Positions 1 to 8,322 of a DNA stretch of 38,266 nt are shown piece by piece. Origin of the DNA: an uncultured Desulfobacterales bacterium (GTDB lineage Bacteria; Desulfobacterota; Desulfobacteria; Desulfobacterales; JAFDCJ01); NCBI GenBank assembly GCA_945787595.1, contig CALZJV010000143.1:1-38266 (forward strand). Direction: 5' to 3'. The notes beneath the pieces are model-generated. The model was given only the letters and a program-made list of their open reading frames with translations. It did not search any database and was not told the origin of the DNA. The translations under genes and the position numbers were made by a program. Numbering within the stretch: the first letter of the stretch is position 1; each line of letters starts with the position of its first letter.

Positions 1-1
1 G

Positions 2-124
2 ATTTTGTTTCAAATAAACCATGTTGATCCTCCCTTAAGGGCTAAAGGAGCGCAATTAATTGGTTTTATCATACAGGGGAAGTTTAGAGATGTAAATAAG
101 AAAGAAGATTCTTTGTTACCCTGA
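2..124 (+). CDS. 3' end of an unidentified gene (partial at left edge)
   Basis: An open frame enters from the left edge and ends at a TGA at 122-124, giving a 40-residue C-terminal piece with a balanced protein-like composition (it contains VDPPLRAKGAQLIGFI). The pattern of a short amphipathic stretch ending in a helix vaguely recalls the end of PilZ-type domains, but this is a guess and the piece is too short to assign. It faces the minus-strand GIY-YIG gene, so the two genes converge across about 90 bases. That gap holds a sequence (153-184) that recurs near 16638 and 20772. Confidence 0.4.
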   Translation: MLFQINHVDPPLRAKGAQLIGFIIQGKFRDVNKKEDSLLP

Positions 125-216
125 AATTCTTCTCCTCACCGAAGGTGAATTTTATCCTGATAATCCAGTTTATCCTGTCTGATATAAAATATATGATTCA
201 TATGAACTGATTTTTT

Positions 217-711
217 TTACCTCACCTTCTTTTTCGCAGTCGTTTTTTTAGCCCCGCTTGCCTTGGATTTTGCTGCCGCCGCTTTCTCTTTTTCCGGGGC
301 TTTCTTTTTGCCAGGTGCTTTTTTCACTGTTTTAGCTTTGACTGCCTTGGATTGGGTCGTCTCGGTTTTTTCAACCGCTTTTGTCAGCTTTTCCACTTTT
401 TTGCTTAACGTCTTGAATTCTTTTTGCAGCGCCGCCAGTTCCTGTTTAACTGTCATCTCCTTCCTTTTTAGTTCGGCTATTTTTCTGTCCGCCGGTAATT
501 GTTTGATTCTGTATTCCAGTTTGAGTGCGTCGCTTTTTGTTAGCCCGGAGCTGACACCCACCAGCTCAACCGGTCTGCGGGACCTTGTATACTTGGCACC
601 CTTGCCCGAATTGTGTTCGATTAGCCGGTTCTTTAAATCATTGCTGATGCCGCAGTACAGAGATTTGTCAGAACATCGAACCAGATAAGCGACCCAATTT
701 TTAGGGTTCAT
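217..711 (-). CDS. GIY-YIG nuclease-family protein with coiled coil and Lys/Ala-rich tail
   Basis: The first 80 or so of 164 residues form a small GIY-YIG domain of the YhbQ/UPF0213 type. The two halves of the signature are visible as Y9-L-V and L-Y19-C-G21, followed by R29, E32 and N34 in the positions used by the family. Members of this family usually stop at about 80-100 residues. Here a predicted coiled coil (about 84-118) and a tail of repeated Lys, Ala and Thr (about 120-164, with KKAPGKKKAPEKEK) are added, resembling histone H1-like DNA-binding tails. The likely role is structure-specific DNA cleavage or binding, but a biochemical activity for this subfamily is poorly established. The start is the first ATG of the frame; its ribosome binding site is weak. 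Confidence 0.85.
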   Translation of the reverse strand: MNPKNWVAYLVRCSDKSLYCGISNDLKNRLIEHNSGKGAKYTRSRRPVELVGVSSGLTKSDALKLEYRIKQLPADRKIAELKRKEMTVKQELAALQKEFKTLSKKVEKLTKAVEKTETTQSKAVKAKTVKKAPGKKKAPEKEKAAAAKSKASGAKKTTAKKKVR

Positions 712-1098
712 CTGTCAGAGTCTTGGATTTTTATGATCGTTGCATAAACGAATGGTAGTAAAAAAATGCGTCTTTTAATTTCTTCCTTCATTCTTTACAC
801 TTGACTGCAGGCCACAAAGTGGTCCGGCGTGATTTCGCGTAATGCCGGTACTTCTCGATTATGTTTAAGTCACTCTGACGAACTGGACCCCCAGCCCGAG
901 AGCCACATTAAAAACATCACAGGAGACACGGGAATTCAGACTTCGTCATTTAGCTTGGAAAAACAGCTGTGACTCTTTAACTGTCGCGGGATTACATGAA
1001 AATTGGAAACTGGTACTCAGGTTTCAACGCCGCCGCTGGCCTGAAAAGCGACGACCAGTCTAATTGAATCAAGTTTCATATAAGGGGTTAACTAAAAA

Positions 1099-1310
1099 AT
1101 GAACATCGAACATCGAACATTGAACGTCCAACATCGAATAATGTATTATGTCAATTTTAAAAAAAGACTGAGCAACATGCGGCGCAAGCGCCTGCGCTAC
1201 GCGAGCGAATCTACTCTTTGGAACTTGTCCGCCCCTGGAGGATTATGCGGTTCGCTTGTTTTAAAATCGATAAAGCTTAGCGTCATCAATATTCAACGTT
1301 CAATCTGTTC
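1099..1310. repeat. Intergenic element with 7-bp repeat arms
   Basis: The left arm (1099-1137) is a run of near-identical 7-mers of the form GAACATC/GAACATT. The right arm (about 1288-1310) carries the complementary pattern (ATTCAACGTTCAAT), so the two arms form an imperfect inverted repeat around a core. An open frame through the left arm reads MNIEHRTLNVQHR, which is translation of the repeat and not a gene. The core (about 1150-1180) resembles the cores at 6380 and 31110. I see nothing recognisable in the remaining gene-free DNA at 712-1098 and 1311-1477. Confidence 0.6.
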
Positions 1311-1477
1311 ACTGTTTCGGCTATGCGGAGTTTCACACGAGCACCGCTTCTGGCCGCGAGCGTCCAGTCTGATCGTAGAAGAAACTTTGGCAATGTAGTT
1401 TCATATAAGGCGTCAAGTGTCAGCCTATCCGCTGAAATTTGAACCAACAGCTTTAAATTACACCCCGATACAGGGCT

Positions 1478-3001
1478 TTAATAACCGATTGCCTGCCCGT
1501 CTTTCCTGAGATCAGATGCTGTACAGTAGCCATTTTCCAGGCAATAGATCAGCTGTGCGCCCCCAAACAGATGATCCGGCGGATTTTCGATGAAAGCATG
1601 ACCGCGATGTTTGAGTTCATCGACGACCCGGGGCGAAAATCCGGGCTCCAGGGCAATGTGAAAATTTTCATCGACATACCAACGGGGTGCATCGCAGGCC
1701 GCCTGAGGATTTTGGACATAGTCAAAGATGCGCACCATCATCTGGACGTGCCCCTGGGCTTGCATGTTGCCGCCCATGACCCCGAAGCTCATCAGTGCCT
1801 GTTTATTCCGGGTCACAAAACCCGGAATGATGGTATGATAGGGGCGTTTGCCGCCACCAACACAGTTCGGGTGACCTTTCCTTAGAACAAATCCGCAGCC
1901 GCGATTTTGTAGACTGATTCCCGTATCGGGTATCACAACGCCTGAGCCGAATCCCATATAGTTGGACTGAATGAAGGAAACCATCATTCCCTTTTCGTCA
2001 GCGGCCGTCAAGTAGACAGTTCCGTGATCCAGCGGGATCTTCGAGCCAGGCTGTGCGGCTTGATCCATCCGAATTTCCCGAGCCCGCCCAGCTAAAAAGT
2101 TCTTGGCTATAAATTTTTCAGGGGCGATTGTCATGTCGTCGCGGTCGGCAACGTGTTGGTAGGCCTCGGCCAAAGCAATCTTCATAGCCTCGATTTGCAG
2201 ATGGATAGTATCGGCCGAGTCAACCGCATACCTGTCGATATCAAATTCCCGTAAAAGGCCAAGGGCGATAAGGGCGGCCAACCCCTGACCGTTTGGGCGG
2301 ATTTCATGCAGACATACGCCGCGGTAATCGATTGCAATTGGTTCCTCCCATTCGCTGCGGTGGGTTGCGAGATCTTCAAGCGTCAAGGCACCGCCATTTG
2401 ATTTTGCACAATAGGCAATTCGCTCCGCCAGATCACCGCGATAAAATGATTCTCCTTTGCTTGCGGCTATCGTCTGCAACGTTTGTGCCTGGTCGGGACA
2501 ACAAAACAATTCGCCGGGTCGGGGCGCCCGCCCATCGCGCAAAAACGTCTTGCCAAAATCCGCAAAACTCCGGTAGATTTGCGCGGCGTTTGCCCAGCGC
2601 TTATCCTTAAAGGGTAATTTGCCGAATTTTCGGGAAAGCTGCACCCAGGCATCCACCGCACCCGGAACAGTTATTGCGTCCCAACCGAAGGTCGGCATTT
2701 TATCTAACCCGGCAAAACGCTCAAGTGACCACGCTTTTGGAGACCGCCCCGAACCGTTTATACCGTGAAGCTTTTGACCGTCCCAGACCAGGGCAAAGGC
2801 GTCACTGCCAATTCCGTTGCTGGTCGGTTCGACAACAGTGAGCGTTATTGCTGTGGCAAGCACTGCGTCCGCCGCGTTTCCGCCTTTGAGCAGCATTCGT
2901 AATCCAGCCTGGGCGGCCAGCGGCTGGGAGGTAGCGACCACGTTGCGCGCCAAAACAGGCATCCGTTGAGAGGGGTATGGAAATTTCCAGAAATCGTTCA
3001 T
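1478..3001 (-). CDS. Gamma-glutamyltranspeptidase-family hydrolase
   Basis: This 507-residue protein has the N-terminal nucleophile (Ntn) hydrolase fold of the gamma-glutamyltransferase family. The N-terminal region has the family pattern VVATSQPLAAQAGLRMLLKGGNAADA, typical of the large subunit. Thr328, in HGTVYLTAAD, aligns with the catalytic Thr that becomes the N-terminus of the small subunit after self-cleavage. The downstream GGGKRPYHTIIP and GVMGGNMQAQGHVQ stretches are also family hallmarks. No signal peptide is visible, so it is probably cytoplasmic, unlike classical periplasmic GGT. This fits the broader YwrD/acylase-like branch, whose substrates vary. The start is supported by AAAGGAT seven bases upstream. 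It lies downstream of an arginase-family gene on the same strand, separated by a relic. Confidence 0.9.
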   Translation of the reverse strand: MNDFWKFPYPSQRMPVLARNVVATSQPLAAQAGLRMLLKGGNAADAVLATAITLTVVEPTSNGIGSDAFALVWDGQKLHGINGSGRSPKAWSLERFAGLDKMPTFGWDAITVPGAVDAWVQLSRKFGKLPFKDKRWANAAQIYRSFADFGKTFLRDGRAPRPGELFCCPDQAQTLQTIAASKGESFYRGDLAERIAYCAKSNGGALTLEDLATHRSEWEEPIAIDYRGVCLHEIRPNGQGLAALIALGLLREFDIDRYAVDSADTIHLQIEAMKIALAEAYQHVADRDDMTIAPEKFIAKNFLAGRAREIRMDQAAQPGSKIPLDHGTVYLTAADEKGMMVSFIQSNYMGFGSGVVIPDTGISLQNRGCGFVLRKGHPNCVGGGKRPYHTIIPGFVTRNKQALMSFGVMGGNMQAQGHVQMMVRIFDYVQNPQAACDAPRWYVDENFHIALEPGFSPRVVDELKHRGHAFIENPPDHLFGGAQLIYCLENGYCTASDLRKDGQAIGY

Positions 3002-3082
3002 TGCTAAATCCTTTTAGAAAATAGGTCGTTTAAAAAAATTGACTATTGCAAATGAAGCATAGTGCGTCAAGATATATTTATC

Positions 3083-3285
3083 TTATGCCCCCTGGGAAAA
3101 CACCGGCCAGCGGTCAACGACTTCGCTACCCCGAACAACGATTAGGTCTCCGAACTGTGGGTTGGTAATATGTGGCTACTGTGTGGATGAAGAGCCGGAA
3201 TACAGGGCACTGTTGGAGGCTCCGGGTAAATCTGTAATCGATTCAGGGCTTCACACCAGGCTGGTGATAAATTTCTCAGCGATCA
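3083..3285 (-). pseudogene. Decayed D-threonine aldolase/D-serine dehydratase-like C-terminus
   Basis: Minus-strand translation of 3083-3175 gives PHITNPQFGDLIVVRG followed by SEVVDRWPVFSQGA and a stop. This matches the end of PLP-dependent D-threonine aldolase/D-serine dehydratase-like enzymes, whose family pattern is PNHxCPTxNLHD-VVRG-EVVDxWPV-ARG. The zinc-binding His-x-Cys region is damaged (HIT). The same frame continues upstream through two stops, a TAG and a TGA, to the agmatinase stop codon. The plus strand of 3172-3285 reads YRALLEAPGKSVIDSG, which may be an inverted piece of the same enzyme (family pattern APGKAVIDAG). I interpret this as a rearranged gene remnant between the agmatinase-family and GGT-like genes. 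Confidence 0.4.
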
Positions 3286-4230
3286 GCTGAAGTAGCCCGC
3301 CCGAACCGTGGCGCCAATGAAATTGAGGATCAACTGCCCCGCTGTTAGAGAAGATATGCCATTGAGGTCTCTCTTTGGCGTGATCTCGACGATGTCCAAA
3401 CCCAACAATCGGCCCTTCTGCACAAGACCATGGATCAATCTTCGAACTTGGTGAAACAGCAGCCCACCCGCAGCTGGTGCTGCAACTGCTGGCATTACCG
3501 TCGGGTCAAGTCCGTCAGCGTCGATGGTAAGGTAATATCGCTCATTGGCCGCAATCCGGTCGAGGACAGAATCCATACCTTTTTCGTGGACTTCATAGGC
3601 TGTGATGATTTCCACCCCATAAGAGAGCGCATCCTCTACTTCCTTTGCACGAGCACTGCCTTGGCCTCGCATCCCAATTTGAAAGATGCGGTCGATATGG
3701 GAAAGTTCGGAAGCACGGCGGATGGGGCTACTATATCCTTCGCGAACTCCTTTGACCTCGTCGCGCCAATCAATGTGCGCATCAATATGAACAAGCGTTA
3801 TGGGGCCGCGACCATCGAGCGCACGGAATACAGGTATGGGAACACCATGGTCTCCGCCGATGATAACCGGAAGGGCTCTCCGGTCCAAGATAGTCTTTAC
3901 AGCTTTTTCTGCGGTGCGATAGTGGTCCCTGATATCAGCAGGATCACCCGGTACGTCTCCACAGTCGACAACTCGAATGTCGTGTCCACTGAACAAAGGT
4001 CCTCCCAAATCAAAATCCCAATGATCCAGGCCCCTGCTAAGTCGAGCGGATTCAAGGCGTACAGCCAAAGGCGCGTTTGTCTGATCATTAGTGACTTCGT
4101 CCATGCTATACGGGTCGCCATAAGGGATACCGAGGATAGCAACGTCGGCCTCTAAAGAATCCAGCTCCGTGCAAAGAGGAAAACCTAAGAATGTGTTTGA
4201 TGCAAATCGTGGCGGAATTGTCTTAAGCAT
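3283..4230 (-). CDS. Arginase/agmatinase-family ureohydrolase
   Basis: This 315-residue protein carries all three metal-binding motifs of the ureohydrolase superfamily: GGDHG with His128, DAHID with D150, H152 and D154, and DADGLDP with D237 and D239. Together they bind the two Mn ions that activate water to attack a guanidino group. Family members hydrolyse arginine, agmatine, guanidinobutyrate, formimidoylglutamate or guanidine; the substrate cannot be read from the motifs. The residue after the first His is Gly where Ser or Phe is common. A good ribosome binding site (AGGGAG) precedes the ATG. It may be co-transcribed with the GGT-like gene 280 bases downstream, which would suit use of amide or guanidino nitrogen. 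Confidence 0.9.
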   Translation of the reverse strand: MLKTIPPRFASNTFLGFPLCTELDSLEADVAILGIPYGDPYSMDEVTNDQTNAPLAVRLESARLSRGLDHWDFDLGGPLFSGHDIRVVDCGDVPGDPADIRDHYRTAEKAVKTILDRRALPVIIGGDHGVPIPVFRALDGRGPITLVHIDAHIDWRDEVKGVREGYSSPIRRASELSHIDRIFQIGMRGQGSARAKEVEDALSYGVEIITAYEVHEKGMDSVLDRIAANERYYLTIDADGLDPTVMPAVAAPAAGGLLFHQVRRLIHGLVQKGRLLGLDIVEITPKRDLNGISSLTAGQLILNFIGATVRAGYFS

Positions 4231-4911
4231 TAGTCTCCCTATCTCTTTTGGTTATTAAACCGTATGCAAATCTCATTGTCAAATTGCGCTGATGGTGGGC
4301 CTATTGAGTGTGCGGAAGTATTTCTGTCATATTGGCACTATCTGGGAAAAATCCACCCAATTGAATATACTGAGAACACAATTAGATCCACTACAATGTC
4401 GATATCATCAAACTCTGAGGGAGATCAACCACAATTTTAAAGTTACCTACAGGATTACCTCAGTCACCATTAAATCTCCAAATCACACATTGCCAAACTG
4501 CGGTGACAGTGCGGTATCCATTCACAATGTAACGTAAAAACCTACAGCCACATGTGGGTTTGTTCATTTCAAAAAGCATTCTGAGACTCGTTGTAATGCC
4601 TTAGTTGTGCGGTTTTGTTGTTCTTGTGCTTGGGTAATCCATTGTTTTAGGTATGTTGTTTTTGGCTTGTTAAGGGGTAATCTACTCTCGGGGCTTTATC
4701 GTGGATATCTCAATATTATCTTATAGCTGAAGGGTCTGCCGATTTGTATGATAAATAGCAGAAAGTTGCATCATTGAGAAATGAGACTAATTTTAATTTT
4801 TTGCATAGGGGTATCGCAGGGAGGTGCAAATTCACTGCCCAGAGCCTTACGACTTATAGCCTCTATGCACGTTAAAATGAAGAAAAGTTAGCAAAACTAA
4901 AATCTTTTCGT
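4231..4911. other. Gene-free stretch
   Basis: About 680 bases of AT-rich DNA lie between the agmatinase-family gene and the small exported protein. The open frames here are short, lack ribosome binding sites and have no recognisable protein pattern. The only simple structure I see is a small palindrome, CCACATGTGG, near 4548-4557. I assign no function. Confidence 0.4.
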
Positions 4912-5262
4912 TTAATTCTTATATCTATTCCATTCTTGAAATCGGCTATTTAAAAACAACTCGATTTTGTAATGCTTAGGATCAAGCTGCGTTTCTATCA
5001 TTTCTTTAACCAACATGTCCTTCTCTGCCTTGAAAAATTCGGCCTTTTGGGCTTCCATCTTGGCATAATCTTGAAGATTTTTAGACTTTGATTTGCTAAA
5101 TAAAACCAACTTTAAGTCGCATTTTTTAATTTCTCTGAAAATACAGCTTTCGTAATATTTCGCTATTTCCTTGTGATCACCTGAAAAAGCGGTCGAATTT
5201 AGCAGTCCCATAAAAGCAAAAACACCTACCATTAGGCTTATGGTCAATACTCTGGCTTGCAT
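4912..5262 (-). CDS. Small exported protein of unknown function
   Basis: I do not recognise this 116-residue protein. It begins with a charged residue and a hydrophobic segment (about 6-26, ending in STAFSG) that looks like a cleavable signal peptide. The mature part is Lys-rich and helical, with two cysteines (C40 and C48) that could form a periplasmic disulfide. A strong ribosome binding site (AAAGGAGG, 7-8 bases before the ATG) supports translation. Upstream, 5362-5370 and 5391-5399 form a 9-bp inverted repeat (AAAGCCTCT/AGAGGCTTT) that would lie in its 5' leader. It sits alone, with gene-free DNA on both sides. Confidence 0.65.
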   Translation of the reverse strand: MQARVLTISLMVGVFAFMGLLNSTAFSGDHKEIAKYYESCIFREIKKCDLKLVLFSKSKSKNLQDYAKMEAQKAEFFKAEKDMLVKEMIETQLDPKHYKIELFLNSRFQEWNRYKN

Positions 5263-6088
5263 CTCAACCTCCTTTCTCTGTTGGTTAATACGAATCTGCT
5301 TGTTTAGTGTAAATGAAGCGATGAGATGTTATTTCATGCGAGGTGCTGATAAGTGGCAGAAAAAGCCTCTAAAGGGTATAAGCCACCCCGAGAGGCTTTC
5401 ACATCGGCATCTTCTGGAAACCCTTTGTCATGGCTTTCTCCACGAAAGTTAAGGGTGAAGGTACTGATTTTTAAATGTAGTTAATAGTAGCTGAATTTCG
5501 GTTTCAGATGAGACTCAGCTCAGAATTCCGAATGAGATCAATAGTCGAATGAGAGGACAATCAGCGTTACGCTTCTGGGCAACATGAGATGGTTGGTTAA
5601 TTATTTTTCTACATATCTACTTGAATTTGTCGTCATTGTCAAGAAATTAGAAAAAAGCACTACATTGTAGTAATTTGGAGATTCGTCCTTGGGTTAAGGT
5701 AACTTGCCATTCTATGTAATTCGATAATTATCGAAATCTATAATGATAAGTTTAGAATATCATACATTTTTTAGGGCTACCAAGCGTAAACATTTAGCAG
5801 TTATTCAATATTTTTTTAAATGTCAAATCTAAACCAAAAGGAGAGAAACCATGTTGGATTTGTAAATCAAGTTGACATGATGATGTATATTAAGTTTGCA
5901 GATCCTCTCTGATTCCGGCCTGTCGTCTCGATTGAGCATCAAGTCTATGATGACAATGTCTATTAATATTAGATTATTAAGAAAAATTACGGCATAAAAT
6001 TTCACTAAACCTTTTCTGGCATTGATTATGCAGAATAATTGAATAAACATGAATTGTTTTAACTAAACTTTCAAAGAGGAGGTGACTT
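5263..6088. other. Gene-free stretch with one inverted repeat
   Basis: This 826-base AT-rich stretch holds no convincing gene. A 9-bp inverted repeat with a 20-base loop is present at 5362-5399. A minus-strand frame near 5900-6050 contains LIDIVIIDLMLNRDD, faintly like the phosphoacceptor strand of a receiver domain, but it has no ribosome binding site and no other receiver motifs. Confidence 0.35.
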
Positions 6089-6301
6089 ATGATTACAATG
6101 CCTCGCTATGAATTCAAATTTCCTGATAAGGAAGATTGGCAAGAGATCTCAGAGGTCGAACTGATGGATGGGTTATACAAAATCTATGATCGGGTAACCC
6201 CGGCGATAAAGAAGATGATAAAGGGCAAAGAATTGCGAACACCGGATGCAGTTTACCGGCTAAAAATGGAAGGTAGAATTAACCGGACGGCTAAGGTTTA
6301 G
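6089..6301 (+). CDS. Small conserved-looking protein of unknown function
   Basis: This 70-residue protein is not recognised. It is hydrophilic and charged with no signal peptide or membrane segment, so it should be cytoplasmic. The ribosome binding site is strong (GAGGAGGTG, six bases before the ATG), which supports a real gene; a second ATG three codons in (MPRYEF) is less well placed. The sequence has the feel of a compact helical domain (EVELMDGLYKIYDRVTPAIKK). The stop is followed within about 50 bases by a 7-bp-repeat element. Confidence 0.6.
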   Translation: MITMPRYEFKFPDKEDWQEISEVELMDGLYKIYDRVTPAIKKMIKGKELRTPDAVYRLKMEGRINRTAKV

Positions 6302-6345
6302 ACGCCAATCCGCCTGGGTCTGTAATACCCAACCCGGACAAGCCG

Positions 6346-6470
6346 GAATTGAATATTGACGATTGACGATTGAAGATTTGTTGTATCGCTTCGCTCTGTC
6401 TTTTCAATTTAAATCGATAGCACTCCTTCCGAGCCGTAGGATCTACGAGCCGGGGGCCAGGGCGGGCTGA
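6346..6470. repeat. Intergenic repeat element, 7-bp repeat type
   Basis: The left part (about 6350-6377) is a run of 7-mers (ATTGACG, ATTGACG, ATTGAAG). The core that follows reads TTTGTTGTATCGCTTCGCTC then TGTCTTTT. The reverse complement of 31105-31150 has the same order: TTTGTAGAGGTCGCTTTGCT then CCGTCTTTT. The two are therefore diverged copies of one dispersed element in opposite orientations. The rest of 6471-6750 contains nothing I recognise apart from a CAACCAGTCAACTATTCAAC sequence (about 6660-6679) that is echoed near 23650-23675. Confidence 0.55.
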
Positions 6471-6750
6471 ACCGCTTAACCTTGGTAATATTAAAAAGAA
6501 CCTTGACAAAGCTCTGACCAGTCATTGGGGCGCTTACTTCGGCTTTTGGCGGCCTTATGTGACTGATGTCATGCGGAAAGCTTATGCATTGTCACAGCTA
6601 TGGCTTTCAACCTGACTGTAAAGAGGTTGTCTTGTCACTGCATGTCCTTTAAACTGAATCAACCAGTCAACTATTCAACGACTTTTCTGCCATCTCTCTT
6701 GCCGTATTGCTAAAACCGACCATCGACATCGTGCAAAATGGGGACAAAAC

Positions 6751-7566
6751 TTATCCTTGACCACGGTAGACAAAACAAGCCGCATAATCACAAACGTGAT
6801 AGTTAAGCGCCGGGTATTTGACCTGCATGTAGTCCGCAAAGTCCCTGGGATCAGCCATATTGTTCGGGAACATATCAAAATGGGCCGGTATGCTCAGCCC
6901 AGGGGCGAGTGCCCCGGCAAGATCAACTGCCTCCTGGTAGGTCATATTACCGATACAGCCGCTGGCCAGCCGCTTGGCATCACGGCCGTTAATCGGCAGA
7001 AAGACAACATCCAATTGCCACTGTTTTAACTTGGTGACTAAACCTTCATAGATGCAAGTGTCGCCGGAATGATAGAAAGTGCAGCCGTTGGCTTCAATTA
7101 CAAAACCCAAATACGGGTAATTACCACTGGCGTCATCACGATCCAAAAATTCATGCGCCGCGGCAATTCCGGTAACTTTAACTTCATCCAACTCAACGGT
7201 CCGGCCGTCGGTAAGACCGATCAGTCGGGAATCCGGCAGTACACCGCTGAAACTAGATTTCACCATTTCGGGCAGAATAAATTTTGCCTTGATGGAGGCT
7301 TGCGCCAAAATCGGCCAGATGGGCCGATCGATATGATCTTCGTGATCATGACTCCCGGTGATGTAATCCGCATGGGTGATGATCTCTGGAGTTAAAAACG
7401 GTGCAACATTACGCTCCGGCTTGGCAGACAAAAAGGGGTCAAGATAGATAATCGACTCACCGGCTTTGACGATAAAACTGTGCTGGCCGAGCCACCAGAT
7501 GGCTAATTCTCCGAAATTAACACGACAAGTATCGATATCTTCAAGCAAACCCTTGCCAGATCGCAT
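6751..7566 (-). CDS. UlaG-like metallo-beta-lactamase-fold hydrolase
   Basis: This 271-residue protein has the metallo-beta-lactamase fold of the UlaG (L-ascorbate-6-phosphate lactonase) family. The metal motif is GSHDHEDHID (H73, H75, D77, H78), followed by HSGDT, which supplies a bridging Asp, and PAHFDMF, which supplies the last His. The N-terminal strand (IWWLGQHSFIVKAGESIIYLDP) is also typical. UlaG-type enzymes open sugar lactones, but many members have unknown substrates and I cannot specify this one. I chose the ATG at 7566 because AGGGAGGA lies six bases upstream of it; an in-frame ATG seven codons earlier has no such site and would contain this Shine-Dalgarno sequence inside its coding region. 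Confidence 0.85.
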   Translation of the reverse strand: MRSGKGLLEDIDTCRVNFGELAIWWLGQHSFIVKAGESIIYLDPFLSAKPERNVAPFLTPEIITHADYITGSHDHEDHIDRPIWPILAQASIKAKFILPEMVKSSFSGVLPDSRLIGLTDGRTVELDEVKVTGIAAAHEFLDRDDASGNYPYLGFVIEANGCTFYHSGDTCIYEGLVTKLKQWQLDVVFLPINGRDAKRLASGCIGNMTYQEAVDLAGALAPGLSIPAHFDMFPNNMADPRDFADYMQVKYPALNYHVCDYAACFVYRGQG

Positions 7567-7687
7567 AATTCTTCCTCCCTTATCCATGTCGGTTGATAAA
7601 GCGATCCGAGCCGCTCAGGCTTTTAAAACGTATGAAATTTTGATGGATGTTAACTTTTTAGATGAGATGGTTCAGCTTATTTATTCA

Positions 7688-7903
7688 TTAGGTTGATCCT
7701 GAATATTTTCTAAAAACATCTCTGCGTTCGAAAAACCTGCGCTGACCATCCATTGTTCGGCGGTCAGAACCCGATCTGCGGTCCTCTCCGGATCTGCGAT
7801 TCAGGCTGACGGATGATCTATCCTGACGCCTATCATTTCCTGAACGTGTTCCGCCCTTATCTTCGCTATCTTCGCATGCATTCTTTATCATAGCAGGCCC
7901 CAT
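7688..7903 (-). CDS. Small Arg-rich protein with RRSGxDRR repeats
   Basis: This 71-residue protein contains repeated arginine-rich units (NDRR, NRRSGEDRRSGSDRR, GQRRFFERRD). Short proteins and N-terminal extensions with RRSGxDRR arrays are familiar from deltaproteobacterial genomes, sometimes joined to PilZ domains, but their function is not known to me. No signal peptide is present. The start is uncertain: two ATGs four codons apart (7903 and 7891) have no clear ribosome binding site. It lies about 120 bases upstream of the metallo-hydrolase on the same strand. Confidence 0.5.
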   Translation of the reverse strand: MGPAMIKNACEDSEDKGGTRSGNDRRQDRSSVSLNRRSGEDRRSGSDRRTMDGQRRFFERRDVFRKYSGST

Positions 7904-8322
7904 ATTTAATATTAAAATGCCTTTGAAGTTTCAGTTCAGATCTAGGTATAATCAATTCGCAAACAGGATCTAATCGAGGCGAAAAGGAAACAGATGATGA
8001 AAATGAGCTCAGCTTCGAACAGAATAGCGTTTCCGTGTCAATTGCAACTGTAAAGAATTGAGATAGAGTTCCGTTGGATATTTTTTGATACGACATTTTA
8101 GATCCAAAGGTCAAGTTAAAATCAATTTTCGATCACATTTTGATTGATTGGGGTCCATCCGGATTTCAGCAAAATCAAAAAGGCGGTTTTGCTTTACACA
8201 TAAACCGGCATCAGGTCCAACACCTTCTTGGCGGCAACAGGGTCGCTGCGGTTTTGATATCGATATCTTAGTAACGCGGCAATAATTGTTTAGACATAGT
8301 TTGCTACGATTTAAATGTCGTA
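7904..8322. other. Gene-free stretch with a possible gene remnant
   Basis: No complete gene is visible. A minus-strand open frame of 31 codons ending at a TAA (8194-8196) reads RYQNRSDPVAAKKVLDLMPV, which has a normal protein-like composition and may be the tail of a broken gene. It ends abruptly upstream, close to the left boundary of the structured repeat that begins at 8323. I cannot name a family. Confidence 0.3.

Noticed and set aside
1099..1398. Open frame starting MNIEHRTLNVQHR
   Set aside because: Translation of a 7-bp repeat; no ribosome binding site and no protein-like core.
3083..3285. Possible selenocysteine or pyrrolysine read-through of the TGA and TAG in the D-threonine aldolase-like frame
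   Set aside because: The frame has no start, is only about 65 codons long and lacks the zinc-site residues; decay is simpler.
3430..4155. Long plus-strand open frame (241 codons) inside the arginase-family gene
   Set aside because: It is the antisense of a clear ureohydrolase with all metal motifs, and its own translation has no family pattern or ribosome binding site.
4292..4537. 81-codon plus-strand open frame
   Set aside because: No ribosome binding site and no recognisable pattern.
5829..6050. Minus-strand frame with LIDIVIIDLMLNRDD resembling a receiver domain strand
   Set aside because: Only one short stretch is similar; the acidic pocket, Thr/Ser and Lys motifs and a start site are missing.
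7866..8114. 82-codon minus-strand frame overlapping the RRSGxDRR protein
   Set aside because: It overlaps a better candidate in another frame and has no supporting signals.
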